DNA of 64,000 bases from assembly GCA_041743935.1 (NCBI GenBank), contig JBGTLU010000002.1, positions 94,215 through 158,214 of the forward strand, given 5' to 3'. Shown one piece after another: positions 51,301 through 59,972 of the stretch. Origin of the DNA: JBGTLU01 sp041743935. GTDB lineage: Bacteria; Bacteroidota; Bacteroidia; Sphingobacteriales; Sphingobacteriaceae. The position numbers and the translations under genes are program-made. Position 1 is the stretch's first letter; each line of letters starts with the position of its first letter. Under the pieces are notes generated by a model. That model was not told the DNA's origin and did not search any database. It saw only the letters and a list, made by a program, of their open reading frames with translations.

Positions 51301-54300
51301 AAACCATTCGACAGGGTTTCTATTCGTTTAAATGGAGGAGTTTTAGGTTTATTAAGTTCATTAAATATTCATGGGGCATGTGTAAGAGAAGTGATGACGG
51401 CTACATTGCCAGATTTATGTGAGAATGGAATTGCTCAAATCCCGAGAGCGTCAGCGTTGATTCCCGGTGTTGTGGAAGCAGGGGTTCGTAATCCAGAGAA
51501 TATAATTGATAATGATCCTGGAAACTTCTCAGAACTATTTATTACGGTTGGTTTGTTAGATTCATTTGCAGAGCAAGAAATAATTTTTGCTAACGATGCT
51601 TGTTCTGATGATAATGTGACCGTAATTTTTGAATTACCTAATAACATCATCGATGCCAATATTTTAGGTCAAATAGAAATGGAATCCCTTTTAGGTGCAG
51701 TTCCAAATAATGATGTAACGCCATTATCTACCATAGCTGTTAGATTGCTAGAAAATTCCACCCGATTTATTGTAACATTTAATCCGGGAGGTGCATTTGA
51801 TCGGGTAATCGTTAGAATGAATGGCGGATTACTTACCGCATTGCCTTTTGTAAGATTGTATTCTGTATGTGTTAATCGTTTAGCACCACCAATATTAAAT
51901 CCTACTAATGTTACTTCAATTTGCGCAGGTACTTCTACTGTATTGCGTGCAACAGCACCTGCAGGTGCTGTAGTTCAATGGTTTGATGCACCAACTGGTG
52001 GCAATTTATTAGCAACAGGAGATTTTACCACTCCAGTGCTAAATGCTACTACTACGTATTATGCTCAATCTACATACACCAATTCAGGATGTGCAAATCC
52101 TAATCGTATTCCTGTAACTGTTACTATAGTACCTACACCAACCCCACCAGTAGTTGCAACCAATCCGGTTACGATTTGTGCGATGAACACGGCAACATTA
52201 ACAGCAACAGTAAATCAACCAAATGTAGTTGTACGTTGGTTTGCATTACCAACTGGAGGTGTGCCATTGTTTACCGGAAATACATTTATCACCCCAATAT
52301 TAAATACCAATACAACGTATTATACAGAAGCGACAGATACATTAGCTAATTGTCCTTCTTCAGCCAGAGTTGCAGTTAATGTAATTGTTAACCCAACCCC
52401 AGTTGCGCCTCAAGTTGTAAGTAATAATGTAGCTATTTGTCCTGGTGATAATGTAACATTAATGGTAAGTAATCCGGATGCAACACTGGTTTATACTTGG
52501 TTCTTAGAGCCAACCGGTGGAGTTGCTGTGGCTACTGGCCCGAATTTTACAGTTTCTCCTGCTGTAAATACCATTTATTATGTACAAGCAACTACTTCGT
52601 TAAATTGCGCTAGCTTATCCCGTACAAGTGTACAAGTTACTGTTAGTGATAAACCTGCGATTGCAACGGTTATTAACAATACCCCGATTGTATGTAGCGG
52701 AGAATCAGCATTATTAACAGCATCTAGTACAACACCTAATGTTAGATTCGAATGGTTTACGGCACCAACAGGCGGAACATCGATATTTACCGGTGCCATG
52801 TTTACAACACCTGCACTTACTGTTAACACAACATTCTATGTTTCAGTGGTATCTAATATTACCGGATGTGTCTCTGCTTCCAGAACACCAGTTACAGTAA
52901 CCGTTACCCCAAGACCAAATGCACCCTTACTTACCCCTGGTACAAATGAAATATGTCAAGGACAATCGGCAACTTTGGTTGTAACATCTACTACACCAAA
53001 CGTAGAGTTTAGATGGTACGAAACTGCTTCGGCATCTACCCCAATATTTACCGGCGCTGCATTTACAACACCTGCGTTACAAGCAAGCAGAAGTTATTTT
53101 GTGGAGGCGGTTTCGTTAACTAGTATGTGTGCAAGTAGCCCAAGAACTGAGGTTCCAGTTATTGTAAATGAAAGACCTTTACCTCCAACCGTTGATAACA
53201 ATAGTCCAACTATATGTGCCGGAAGTACGGCAACCATAACTGCTAGTTCTGCAACACCTAATGTTACTTTCCTCTGGTATAATCAAACCGGCGGTTTAGT
53301 ATTTGTTGGTGCGACTTTTACTACACCTCAGTTAAATACTACTACCATCTATTTTGTTGAAGCGGTAGGGAATGTATCTCAATGTAATTCAGCAACAAGA
53401 ACACAAGTAACCGTTAATGTAATACCAGTTCCACCTGTACCAACAGCAATTGCAGACAATGCAACCATTTGTTCGGGAGAAGTAGCTGTAATACGTGCCA
53501 GTGGTTCTGGTTTAAATGTTTCTTACAGATGGTTTGATGCTCCAAATGGCGGCAACTTGTTATTTACTGGAGAAGTATTTACCACAAATCCATTAACTGC
53601 TACTACCACATTTTATGTAGAAGCATTATCTAATGGAGTTTGCGTTAGTACATCTAGAGCAGGAGTTACCATAGTTGTAAATCCTAGACCAGCCCAACCA
53701 TTAATAGAGCCATTTAATAATAATATTTGTTCTGGACAACGTGCTGTTATACCAGCAAGAGCTTCAGAAGCAGGTACTATTATTAGATGGTTTGATGCAC
53801 CTAATGGAGGAAATTTGTTATTCACTGGAACAACGTTTACCACACCAATTTTAACTTCATCCATAACCTATTATGCAGAGGCTGTTTCTAGTGGTGGTTG
53901 TGTAAGTAATAATAGAACAGCGGTATCTGTCAATGTGAATCCGCTACCACCAAATGCTACAGTAGTAAGTGCAAATCAAATGATTTGTGCAGGCCAATCT
54001 GCAACCTTTCAGATTGCTAATCCTGATCCAATGCTCACTTATCGTTGGTTTACAACGGCATCTGGCGGAAGTCTAATATTTACTGGAACCACGTTTACTA
54101 CACCAGTTCTAAATGCTACTACTACTTATTTTGTAGAAGCATTTAATGCAAACCAGTGTGCAAGCATTGCCAGAACGAGTGTAACTGCAACTATTATTCA
54201 AAAATTACAAGCCCCTGTATTGCAAGCAGGTGTAGTTACTAGTAACACGGTAAACTGGAGATGGAATGCTGTACCGGGAGCAATTGGATATCAGATAAGT

Positions 54301-54744
54301 GTAGATGGCGGACAAAGTTTTGTAGCACCTAGCTCTGGTCCTCAGGGATTAAGCCATTCCATTGCAGGATTACAGTTAAATACAACCGTAACCTTAATAG
54401 TAAGAGCGATAGCAATCATTACTTGTGCTAATAGCGATGCTTCTAATTCAGTAAGTTTAACAACTGCTCCAGTTGGTGGTTTATTTATTCCAAATATTTT
54501 CACCCCTAATGGCGATGGAGTAAATGATGTATTCTTTGTTAGGGGAAAAATATCTGCCATAGATTTTCAAGTATTTAATCAATGGGGTGAGTTGGTATTT
54601 AAAACAAACGACCCGAATGTAGGATGGGACGGCACTTTTAAAGGGGAGTTACAACCAACGGGTGTATTTGTTTACACCGTTGAAGCAACCCTCATTGACG
54701 GTACAAAAGCAAGCCAAAAAGGAACTGTAACATTAGTCAGATAA
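48328..54744 (+). CDS. Giant repeat-containing surface protein with Ig-like modules and gliding-motility-type (T9SS type B) C-terminal domain
   Basis: A 2138-residue exported protein. Signal peptide 1-24 (ends QSFAQS). Residues about 40-1190 hold seven modules of about 165-174 residues, each with NPxNAVDxD...FSTL.....GLL, LDANLLGNLTI, NND, and a closing RPTKxFDRVxIRLNGGLLGLLxSLxIY. Residues about 1185-1965 hold nine Ig-like modules of about 86 residues (ICxGxSATLxA ... RWFDAPxGG ... FTTPxLNxTTTYYVEA). A fibronectin-III-like domain (about 1964-2050) and a CHU_C domain (2051-2138: IPNIFTPNGDGVNDVF ... VGWDGTFKGE ... TGVFVYTVEA) follow. The ATG at 48328 is preferred over a GTG at 48286. It is probably a T9SS type B adhesin or filament. 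The next two genes are a PorP/SprF and a PorE-like protein. Confidence 0.88.
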   Translation: MIKRLLLLVTGFFLFLNANQSFAQSRQFAGAQTNTTGGLGCIELLGIKTCEVVNPNNAVTPSLNDFTTLRLNVALIDAFASQTLIFGTPASAQDSLVIQLQDPNAILDANLLGRIILTTSLAGVQNNDPVSLSASNIKILNSGAEIFQVAYRPQKAFDRVTIRLNAVVGVLTSLRIYSAYTVPIPIIQNPGCDRPVSQQVRTEGLCVACTVENPEFAIDNNDNSFAQIRITAALLGIPGVGEGPFIAHRYNFSQVNTPGKVVTAVIESPVGLLDANLLGNLTIRSYLGGISNADVLTLTDNNIRLLPIPGSFKYEVIFAPGVNFDAVELRLKGGLVGLLETVHVYSICLQDINLTTIGALCSEQANAQTNSVGGIIPPIPGLATVTNPNNAVDGDYETSSTLSLTAGLLTTSIQQTLIFPENFQPGDSIAIVLGAQFNTLNLGLLANVTINSLNGAGNSNNDNFTIDANNLKLLNTDPIVDGNARFVVVIRPTKAYDRVSISINGGLVSINSNLDIFGACVQEITRVPAPTMCVNGVEQTSTATPLLAQVINPDAVIDADPNNFTTLSVTLGLLEQISASQTIRFDRIANVGDTINIVIEDQGLVADLSLITNLVARTSLGELSNNDTFTLLGAKVGALQGTNRFLIQFVPTKRFDRIEIELTGGLLGLLNSVRIFQVCLAAGNAPIVPPGADGCEKPFASEKAISPLPALCLSCDVLNQNFAIDNDFSTFSTLQLNVGVLPTAFVQQTFVWSAPSMGAEFVSLILENPTGLLDASLLSELTVATFLGNTFNNDRQAVQAQNLRLIPIPGSSKYELLIQPTAIFDRLEIRLSAGLLSAFNSLNIYDVCRRAFDPFDPAVCDIQASTESNSTAGIVAPLITPVENAGNAVDGDVTTFSTLNVSLGLIGSVEQTLIFPSILQPGDSLIVFLSNAQNLVSLSLLGNVTIETINGPGNPNNDQINVTSSNISLIDNTILPGLGNTPVYAIVLRPTKPFDRVSIRLNGGVLGLLSSLNIHGACVREVMTATLPDLCENGIAQIPRASALIPGVVEAGVRNPENIIDNDPGNFSELFITVGLLDSFAEQEIIFANDACSDDNVTVIFELPNNIIDANILGQIEMESLLGAVPNNDVTPLSTIAVRLLENSTRFIVTFNPGGAFDRVIVRMNGGLLTALPFVRLYSVCVNRLAPPILNPTNVTSICAGTSTVLRATAPAGAVVQWFDAPTGGNLLATGDFTTPVLNATTTYYAQSTYTNSGCANPNRIPVTVTIVPTPTPPVVATNPVTICAMNTATLTATVNQPNVVVRWFALPTGGVPLFTGNTFITPILNTNTTYYTEATDTLANCPSSARVAVNVIVNPTPVAPQVVSNNVAICPGDNVTLMVSNPDATLVYTWFLEPTGGVAVATGPNFTVSPAVNTIYYVQATTSLNCASLSRTSVQVTVSDKPAIATVINNTPIVCSGESALLTASSTTPNVRFEWFTAPTGGTSIFTGAMFTTPALTVNTTFYVSVVSNITGCVSASRTPVTVTVTPRPNAPLLTPGTNEICQGQSATLVVTSTTPNVEFRWYETASASTPIFTGAAFTTPALQASRSYFVEAVSLTSMCASSPRTEVPVIVNERPLPPTVDNNSPTICAGSTATITASSATPNVTFLWYNQTGGLVFVGATFTTPQLNTTTIYFVEAVGNVSQCNSATRTQVTVNVIPVPPVPTAIADNATICSGEVAVIRASGSGLNVSYRWFDAPNGGNLLFTGEVFTTNPLTATTTFYVEALSNGVCVSTSRAGVTIVVNPRPAQPLIEPFNNNICSGQRAVIPARASEAGTIIRWFDAPNGGNLLFTGTTFTTPILTSSITYYAEAVSSGGCVSNNRTAVSVNVNPLPPNATVVSANQMICAGQSATFQIANPDPMLTYRWFTTASGGSLIFTGTTFTTPVLNATTTYFVEAFNANQCASIARTSVTATIIQKLQAPVLQAGVVTSNTVNWRWNAVPGAIGYQISVDGGQSFVAPSSGPQGLSHSIAGLQLNTTVTLIVRAIAIITCANSDASNSVSLTTAPVGGLFIPNIFTPNGDGVNDVFFVRGKISAIDFQVFNQWGELVFKTNDPNVGWDGTFKGELQPTGVFVYTVEATLIDGTKASQKGTVTLVR
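48490..51880 (+). repeat. Seven coding modules arranged as an ABC-ABC-A super-repeat
   Basis: Within the giant gene, equivalent points of modules 2 and 5 (48973 and 50491), 3 and 6 (49495 and 50986), and 4 and 7 (49996 and 51505) are 1491-1518 bases apart. The linker types recur in order: A (CVNGVEQ / CENGIAQ), B (CDRPVSQQ / CEKPFASEK), C (CSEQANAQTNSVGGI / CDIQASTESNSTAGI). Module 1 fits type A in its core. Confidence 0.7.
51886..54210 (+). repeat. Nine tandem Ig-like coding modules (about 258 bases each)
   Basis: Nine modules of about 86 codons with a conserved cysteine (ICxG), an RWF/EWF core and an FTTPxL segment. Modules 1, 7 and 8 share an almost identical core (WFDAP, T or N, GGNLL), which hints at recent duplication or gene conversion between neighbours. 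Confidence 0.8.
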
Positions 54745-54762
54745 TCATTTACTAGAAAGACA

Positions 54763-55755
54763 ATGAAAACATCAATCAAAATAACCTTAATAATAGTTCT
54801 AGTTTTTTCAACAATAGTTGTTAAAGCACAAGACCCGCATTTTTCCCAATACTATGCCTCGCCATTATTATTGAACCCAGCTTTAACTGCCATGCACGAT
54901 GGTGAATTTAGGGTGGCAGCAAATCAAAAAAGCCAATGGAAAAGTATTTCTACTCCGTATACTACTTCGGCCGTAACATTTGATTTACCCGTGGGCAGAT
55001 TAGGTTTAGGATTTTTAGCAATAAACCAACATGCCGGAGAGGTTAGTTATAATAATCTGAATTTACTTGGTTCTGCATCTTACATCGTAAGTTTTGGTAA
55101 GTATGGTTATGGCGGGTTATCTTTTGGATTACAAGCTGGAATTATTCATAGGAGTTTAAACTTGAACGATGCTATTTTTGATGATCAATTTGATGGAGTA
55201 GGAGGTGTAGATCCATCAGGGCCTAGCAATGATGCTGTTCAAATGGGTTCTAAAACATTACCGGATGCCAATGCGGGATTTTTAGTTTTTGATGGTAATC
55301 CGTTTGCTAGGGCAAATGTTTTTGCCGGGGGTGCTATTTATCACTTAATAGAAACGGATGAGTCATTTACTAATTCTTCAGGATTTAATCTGCCTAAAAG
55401 AATTGTTGCGCATGCAGGAGTTAGGTTAAAGGTAAACAAAGGCTTAGAAATTACACCTATGGCCTTATTCATGACTCAACGTAAAGCACAAGAAATAGCG
55501 TTGGGATTAACCACACAGTTTAATTTAAATGCGCCTGGGACAAGTTTTCTGTTAGGCGGTAATTACCGGATAGATGATGCATCCATCATTCACGCAGGAT
55601 TAATTATTAAAGATCTTGCAATTGGGCTAAGTTATGATTTTAATACATCTACCCTTACACCCGCCACGAACTCAAGAGGAGGCCTTGAGGTTTCATTGAC
55701 CTACACTCGCAAGAGAACAATAGATAATCCAAAATTCATTTGCCCAAGATTATAA
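54763..55755 (+). CDS. PorP/SprF-family type IX secretion system membrane protein
   Basis: A 330-residue outer-membrane protein with signal peptide 1-22 and the family opening QDPHFSQYYASPLLLNPALTAMHDGEFRVAANQKSQW, then alternating beta strands of a predicted barrel. P. gingivalis PorP and Flavobacterium SprF are needed for T9SS; SprF homologues are usually encoded beside the type B substrate they help to secrete or attach. It lies 18 bases after the giant CHU_C protein gene and 1 base before the PorE-like gene, a typical dedicated export/anchoring unit. Confidence 0.9.
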   Translation: MKTSIKITLIIVLVFSTIVVKAQDPHFSQYYASPLLLNPALTAMHDGEFRVAANQKSQWKSISTPYTTSAVTFDLPVGRLGLGFLAINQHAGEVSYNNLNLLGSASYIVSFGKYGYGGLSFGLQAGIIHRSLNLNDAIFDDQFDGVGGVDPSGPSNDAVQMGSKTLPDANAGFLVFDGNPFARANVFAGGAIYHLIETDESFTNSSGFNLPKRIVAHAGVRLKVNKGLEITPMALFMTQRKAQEIALGLTTQFNLNAPGTSFLLGGNYRIDDASIIHAGLIIKDLAIGLSYDFNTSTLTPATNSRGGLEVSLTYTRKRTIDNPKFICPRL

Positions 55756-55756
55756 C

Positions 55757-57730
55757 ATGAAAAAACACATCCTTGTACTAGTAATGCTAACTACTGTGTT
55801 TATTTACGGTAGTGCATCGGCACAAATCTCGGTTGATTATGTCCGATTAGCAGACCGAGCATTTGCAGATAAAGAATATTATGCTGCTGCTCAATTTTAT
55901 GAAAAAGCATTAGGCAATGTTAGGTATGATACTACCGGCAGAGTGTTTCCGTATAGATATAAATCATCTAACGATACAAAATTTATGGATGATTTTGCAA
56001 CAGTAATCTATCGTTTGGCAGAATCGCACCGATTATATTTTAACTATACAGCTGCCGAAGAGTGGTATCTAAAAGCAATGGCATTCGAAAATGCTGGGTA
56101 TCCATTATCCAGATTTTGGTATGCTTATTCTTTACGTGCAAATCAAAAATATGAATTAGCATTAGATCAATATCTAACATTTAGAAGTAACTATAGATTG
56201 CAAGATGAGTATAGAACCATTGTTACTATGGAAATAGAGCGCTGTGCTTTTGCAATTTCTGAACTCAATTTTCCTCGAATGTATAATGTAAGAAGATTAC
56301 CATCTGATATTAACAAAGTGGGCTCAAATTACGCATCCACTTGGCTTGGAGGGGATAATTTTTTATTTACATCTTCCCGTCCACAAGGTATTAAATCCAA
56401 GAATGTTGATCCATATACTAATCAGATTTATATCGGTAACCCATATTCATTAGATAATTTTAAAGTTTTAGCCATTAATCAACCTAAAGATACTGACCAA
56501 GGAGCAACCTCATTAAGTCCAGATGGCAATACATTATATTTTACAAGGTGGCTAAAGCGCGGATCTGAAAAACAATATGCCATTTTTAGAGCAAATAAAA
56601 CAGGGGATACGTTGTCAAACCCTGAACAATTAAATAGCTCTGTTAATGTTGATAATTTCAACTCTATACATCCTTTTGTAACCTCAGATGGTAAGTATCT
56701 ACTTTATTCATCTAATAGACCTGGCGGTGTTGGCAAATACGATATTTGGTATTGTATGATTAATGCTGACGGTACTTTAGGTACGCCAATTAACGCTGGA
56801 AGTAGTATAAACACAGTTGAGGACGAACAATCTCCAGTATTTGATGCGTTGAACAATCGACTTATTTTTTCTTCTAATGGATTAATTGGTATGGGTGGGT
56901 TTGATTTATTTGAGTCTAAAGGAAACATTGGTCAATTTGCTAAACCAAGGAATTTGGGTTACCCTATTAACTCTGGCCAAGATGATATGTATTTTACCAT
57001 CGCTTCCGATAATAATTCACGTTTTTTAATAAGCTCAGATAGAGATAATGTTTGTTGCTTGGAGTTATTAGATATGGAAAAACTTTTTGTTTTTATCAAA
57101 GGAATAGTGATAGACGAAGAAACTAAACTGCCATTGGGAAGTTCAAAAGTAGTTTTAATAGATTCTCTAACCAACAGGCGCCTAGATTCTATTATTACCC
57201 CAATAAATGGTAATTACATGTTTGAACTACCTGCCAAAGTCAAATATAGGTTAGAATATTCTAAACCAGGTTATTTCGGACAAATTAAAGGGTTTGATAG
57301 TAGAAATATTGATATCTCTACCACCATCAATTTACGTGAAGTATATTTAACTCCATTCGAAATCAATAAGCCAATAGTTATAAAAAACATATTGTATGAT
57401 TTTGACAAAGCAGATCTTCGCCCAGAATCTCAAATAGAATTAGATAAATTATTTACCATCATGATGGATAATCCTAGGATTGTTGTAGAGTTATCTTCGC
57501 ATACAGATAGTGTAGGAAGTGATGTGTATAACATGAACTTATCTCAAGCAAGGGCACAATCTTGCGTAGATTATTTGTTGAGTAAAGGTCTAAATGCCAA
57601 TAAGATAGTTGCTAAAGGATACGGCAAAACTCGCCCGGTTGCGCCCAATTCTTTACCTAATGGTAAAGATAATCCGGATGGTAGACAGCTCAATCGGAGA
57701 ACAGAATTTACAGTTACCAGAATTGATTAA
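55757..57730 (+). CDS. PorE-like OmpA-family protein (TPR, PD40 propeller, regulatory-like domain, OmpA C-terminus)
   Basis: A 657-residue protein. Signal peptide 1-23; TPR-like helices (about 27-170: ADRAFADKEYYAAAQFYEKALG and KYELALDQYLTFRSNY); a WD40/PD40-type propeller (about 190-420: ATSLSPDGNTLYFTRW, YLLYSSNRPGGVGKYDIWY, LIFSSNGLIGMGGFDLFES); a carboxypeptidase-regulatory-like domain (about 440-520: GIVIDEETKLPLGSSKVVLID); and an OmpA peptidoglycan-binding domain (about 545-657: LYDFDKADLRPESQIELDKL, SSHTDSVGSDVYNMNLSQARAQSCVDYL). The order is that of P. gingivalis PorE, which ties T9SS to peptidoglycan. It is translationally close-coupled to the PorP/SprF gene. Confidence 0.88.
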   Translation: MKKHILVLVMLTTVFIYGSASAQISVDYVRLADRAFADKEYYAAAQFYEKALGNVRYDTTGRVFPYRYKSSNDTKFMDDFATVIYRLAESHRLYFNYTAAEEWYLKAMAFENAGYPLSRFWYAYSLRANQKYELALDQYLTFRSNYRLQDEYRTIVTMEIERCAFAISELNFPRMYNVRRLPSDINKVGSNYASTWLGGDNFLFTSSRPQGIKSKNVDPYTNQIYIGNPYSLDNFKVLAINQPKDTDQGATSLSPDGNTLYFTRWLKRGSEKQYAIFRANKTGDTLSNPEQLNSSVNVDNFNSIHPFVTSDGKYLLYSSNRPGGVGKYDIWYCMINADGTLGTPINAGSSINTVEDEQSPVFDALNNRLIFSSNGLIGMGGFDLFESKGNIGQFAKPRNLGYPINSGQDDMYFTIASDNNSRFLISSDRDNVCCLELLDMEKLFVFIKGIVIDEETKLPLGSSKVVLIDSLTNRRLDSIITPINGNYMFELPAKVKYRLEYSKPGYFGQIKGFDSRNIDISTTINLREVYLTPFEINKPIVIKNILYDFDKADLRPESQIELDKLFTIMMDNPRIVVELSSHTDSVGSDVYNMNLSQARAQSCVDYLLSKGLNANKIVAKGYGKTRPVAPNSLPNGKDNPDGRQLNRRTEFTVTRID

Positions 57731-57732
57731 AT

Positions 57733-57769
57733 AAAACGCCCCCTGACATTTATTGTCAGGGGGCGTTTT
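57733..57769. terminator. Bidirectional terminator closing the surface-protein operon
   Basis: Perfect 15-16 base arms (core CGCCCCCTGAC / GTCAGGGGGCG) with a 6-base loop, A4 on one side and T4 on the other. It lies between convergent genes. Confidence 0.88.
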
Positions 57770-57787
57770 GTAATAGGTTTTTCTGAA

Positions 57788-58549
57788 TTATCCTTTCACA
57801 ATAATGGAGATGATTTTGGTGTTTCCGCTAAGGGTATTTATATTCATTTCGTTAAACCATCTTTTTGGGATCCCACGAGTTTCTAATACGAAAATCAATT
57901 TGTCGCTTTCTGATTCTACCACTAAATTTCCATCTAGCCAACGCAAGAAACCTACATTGTGTAAACTCATTAATTGTGAGAGTGTATTACCAACTCTAAA
58001 GTTACGTGCAGTAGAAAATCTTGGGCTTTTTACCATTATTTCCTTGATTTTGCACGGTTGGCTGCTACAATCGGGTACTAAAATTAGATAATCGGTATGC
58101 CCATTTTCTGCAGCAATTTCCACTCTATCATACCTGCCCCTTTGGTCAAATACCATTACTTTATATATTCGGCGCTTTTCAAATAATGAATTAACAACAT
58201 CTATGGATGACCCCACTTGTAAATCACCCACAGAACTTAACCCTATGTTGGTAGATTCTGCTCTTTTGCTGGTCGCAACTCTCGTTTCTACTGTTGCAGT
58301 AACCACAGGTTTACGTTCTACTTTAGCAACTGGAAAAGGTAATCTTTCTTGTGTTATTTTTTTGCCTACAATTCTTACAGGTGCTGCTTTAGCCGGAATG
58401 AAAATTTCAATTGGCTCTTCATTGGAGTTATCGGTAATTAAACTTATGTTATTTTTGCTGGATGAACCAATTAAATCAAAGCATCCGTAGAGAGTAATTA
58501 GAGGGGATATTAGTAAAAAAAGCCATAACACACTGAATCCATTTCTCAT
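57788..58549 (-). CDS. Hypothetical exported protein, possible lipoprotein, with an internal repeat
   Basis: Not recognised. The 253-residue product has an N-terminal hydrophobic segment (residues 6-22) ending LYGCFD; the cysteine at about 23 could be a lipobox (LYGC), giving a lipoprotein. Residues 50-110 are polar and probably unfolded. The C-terminal half has two similar beta-rich units, VGDLQVGSSIDVVNSLFEK...YLILV (about 107-158) and ARNFRVGNTLSQLMSLHNV...KLIFVLE (about 180-225). This suggests a duplicated small domain. It is 5 bases downstream of the DUF2147 gene. Confidence 0.65.
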   Translation of the reverse strand: MRNGFSVLWLFLLISPLITLYGCFDLIGSSSKNNISLITDNSNEEPIEIFIPAKAAPVRIVGKKITQERLPFPVAKVERKPVVTATVETRVATSKRAESTNIGLSSVGDLQVGSSIDVVNSLFEKRRIYKVMVFDQRGRYDRVEIAAENGHTDYLILVPDCSSQPCKIKEIMVKSPRFSTARNFRVGNTLSQLMSLHNVGFLRWLDGNLVVESESDKLIFVLETRGIPKRWFNEMNINTLSGNTKIISIIVKG

Positions 58550-58554
58550 CCTTC

Positions 58555-59004
58555 TTATTCTTTAATTTTTTTCCAAGTTTCTGTCCTGCCAATTATGCTT
58601 ATACCAATGTAGCCTCTAATATCTATTTGGTCTGTACCTTTTAACGTAATAATACATTTATAGGTTTTGCCTGATTTAGGATCATAAATAGTTCCGTTTT
58701 TCCAAACGTTATCCTTTGCTATGTATTCGAACTTTTTAAGTATTTCTAATCCAATAATGTGGTTATTTTGTAGGGATTTCTGGGGATTATTCTCGTCAAC
58801 TTTCGGTTTTCCTGTTGTTACGTCGACAGGTTCGGATAACCAAATTATTTTACCATAATAATATGCGTCAGTTTTATAAATTTCAATTTTTGCTTCTCCG
58901 CTTGCCGACATCCATGTGCCAATTATTGCGCCAGGATTGGCTATACTTACTAAAGGTAGGAGTAAAAGTATGTATGCGGTATAAAGTATACTATGGTTTT
59001 TCAT
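58555..59004 (-). CDS. DUF2147 exported protein
   Basis: A 149-residue protein with signal peptide 1-22. The mature part has the DUF2147 pattern: IIGTWMSASGEAKIEIYKTDAYYYGKIIWL at about 26-55, then NGTIYDPKSGKTYKC (about 105) and IDIRGYIGISIIGRTETWKK at the end, a small lipocalin-like barrel. The function is unknown; relatives occur in stress and lipid-related settings. It forms a short operon with the following hypothetical protein. Confidence 0.82.
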   Translation of the reverse strand: MKNHSILYTAYILLLLPLVSIANPGAIIGTWMSASGEAKIEIYKTDAYYYGKIIWLSEPVDVTTGKPKVDENNPQKSLQNNHIIGLEILKKFEYIAKDNVWKNGTIYDPKSGKTYKCIITLKGTDQIDIRGYIGISIIGRTETWKKIKE

Positions 59005-59087
59005 GTTATTTATACAAAATTAAAGTTTCTACTTAAATTTCGCACCAACAACGCGCTTTTTTCCACAAATGTTATTAACAGAGAGAA

Positions 59088-59972
59088 TTAATTACCTACA
59101 ACTACAATTTTCTTGCCATCCGGACTGATAGCAATTCTGGTTAATTGCTTACTTGTATTAATTAAATCAGCAACAGGCACCCAATCTTCATCTACCCCTT
59201 CTTTCCATTTTAATATTTTGGATTGATGAGTTGTAAACAATGTACCATCTGGTGCCCAAGCAATATCTTCTGATTGTATAGGCAATTTTTTTAGTCGAAC
59301 TAGATTGTTGGTTGTCCAAGGATCTGATATTCCTGCAACATACCATTCTTCATTATTTAACTTTTCGATATAACTAACGCCATCTTTATGGGGCATTTTA
59401 TGAAGTGATCTGCCTATTGGAGTAGTAATTATCCTGTCTGGTAAACGAATACCCTTGTACCACAAGGCTAAAGAAGGGGCTAAATTTTCACTGAAATAAA
59501 AAGTGAATAAGGTGGTTGAATCGTACCAACAATAATATCCAATCAAAGCTAAATCTCCTATGACAAACTCTGTAAAACTACCGTCTTCTAAACTAAAAGA
59601 TTGTATTATTTGATCAGGACCATATACTACCGAATAGTTTTTACCATCTGGTGTTACTTGTGGAGAATATTCATTTTTCGGGTCTTTACTTAACACTTTT
59701 TCGGTGTTGGTTAAAAGATCGAATCTTACTATGTCTGTTTGAATTAATGTATCTATTGTTTTGCCTGATGTGTATAAAAGATATTTACCATCCGGACTAA
59801 ATGACGGTTGGTTATTATATCCTTCTCTATTGGTTATATTTTTAAAACTTCCAACACTAACTGCATTTCCATTTAAAGTAATATCTGCCAAAAATAAATT
59901 GCTTTTAGGTAATTGAGCATTAGCAATACCCGAAAAACACAGAATTATAAGAAGTTTTAAGATTATTTTCAT
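59088..59972 (-). CDS. Exported TolB/PD40-like beta-propeller protein
   Basis: A 294-residue protein with signal peptide 1-19 (ends ANAQ). Propeller blades are visible as PSFSPDGKYLLYTSG (about 55), SPQVTPDGKNYSVVYG (about 103), AWAPDGTLFTTH (about 240) and RIAISPDGKKIVVVGN at the end. There is no catalytic motif. The start overlaps the stop of the upstream metallo-hydrolase by 4 bases (59969-59972), so the two are co-translated and probably work together in the periplasm or outside (inference). Confidence 0.78.
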   Translation of the reverse strand: MKIILKLLIILCFSGIANAQLPKSNLFLADITLNGNAVSVGSFKNITNREGYNNQPSFSPDGKYLLYTSGKTIDTLIQTDIVRFDLLTNTEKVLSKDPKNEYSPQVTPDGKNYSVVYGPDQIIQSFSLEDGSFTEFVIGDLALIGYYCWYDSTTLFTFYFSENLAPSLALWYKGIRLPDRIITTPIGRSLHKMPHKDGVSYIEKLNNEEWYVAGISDPWTTNNLVRLKKLPIQSEDIAWAPDGTLFTTHQSKILKWKEGVDEDWVPVADLINTSKQLTRIAISPDGKKIVVVGN

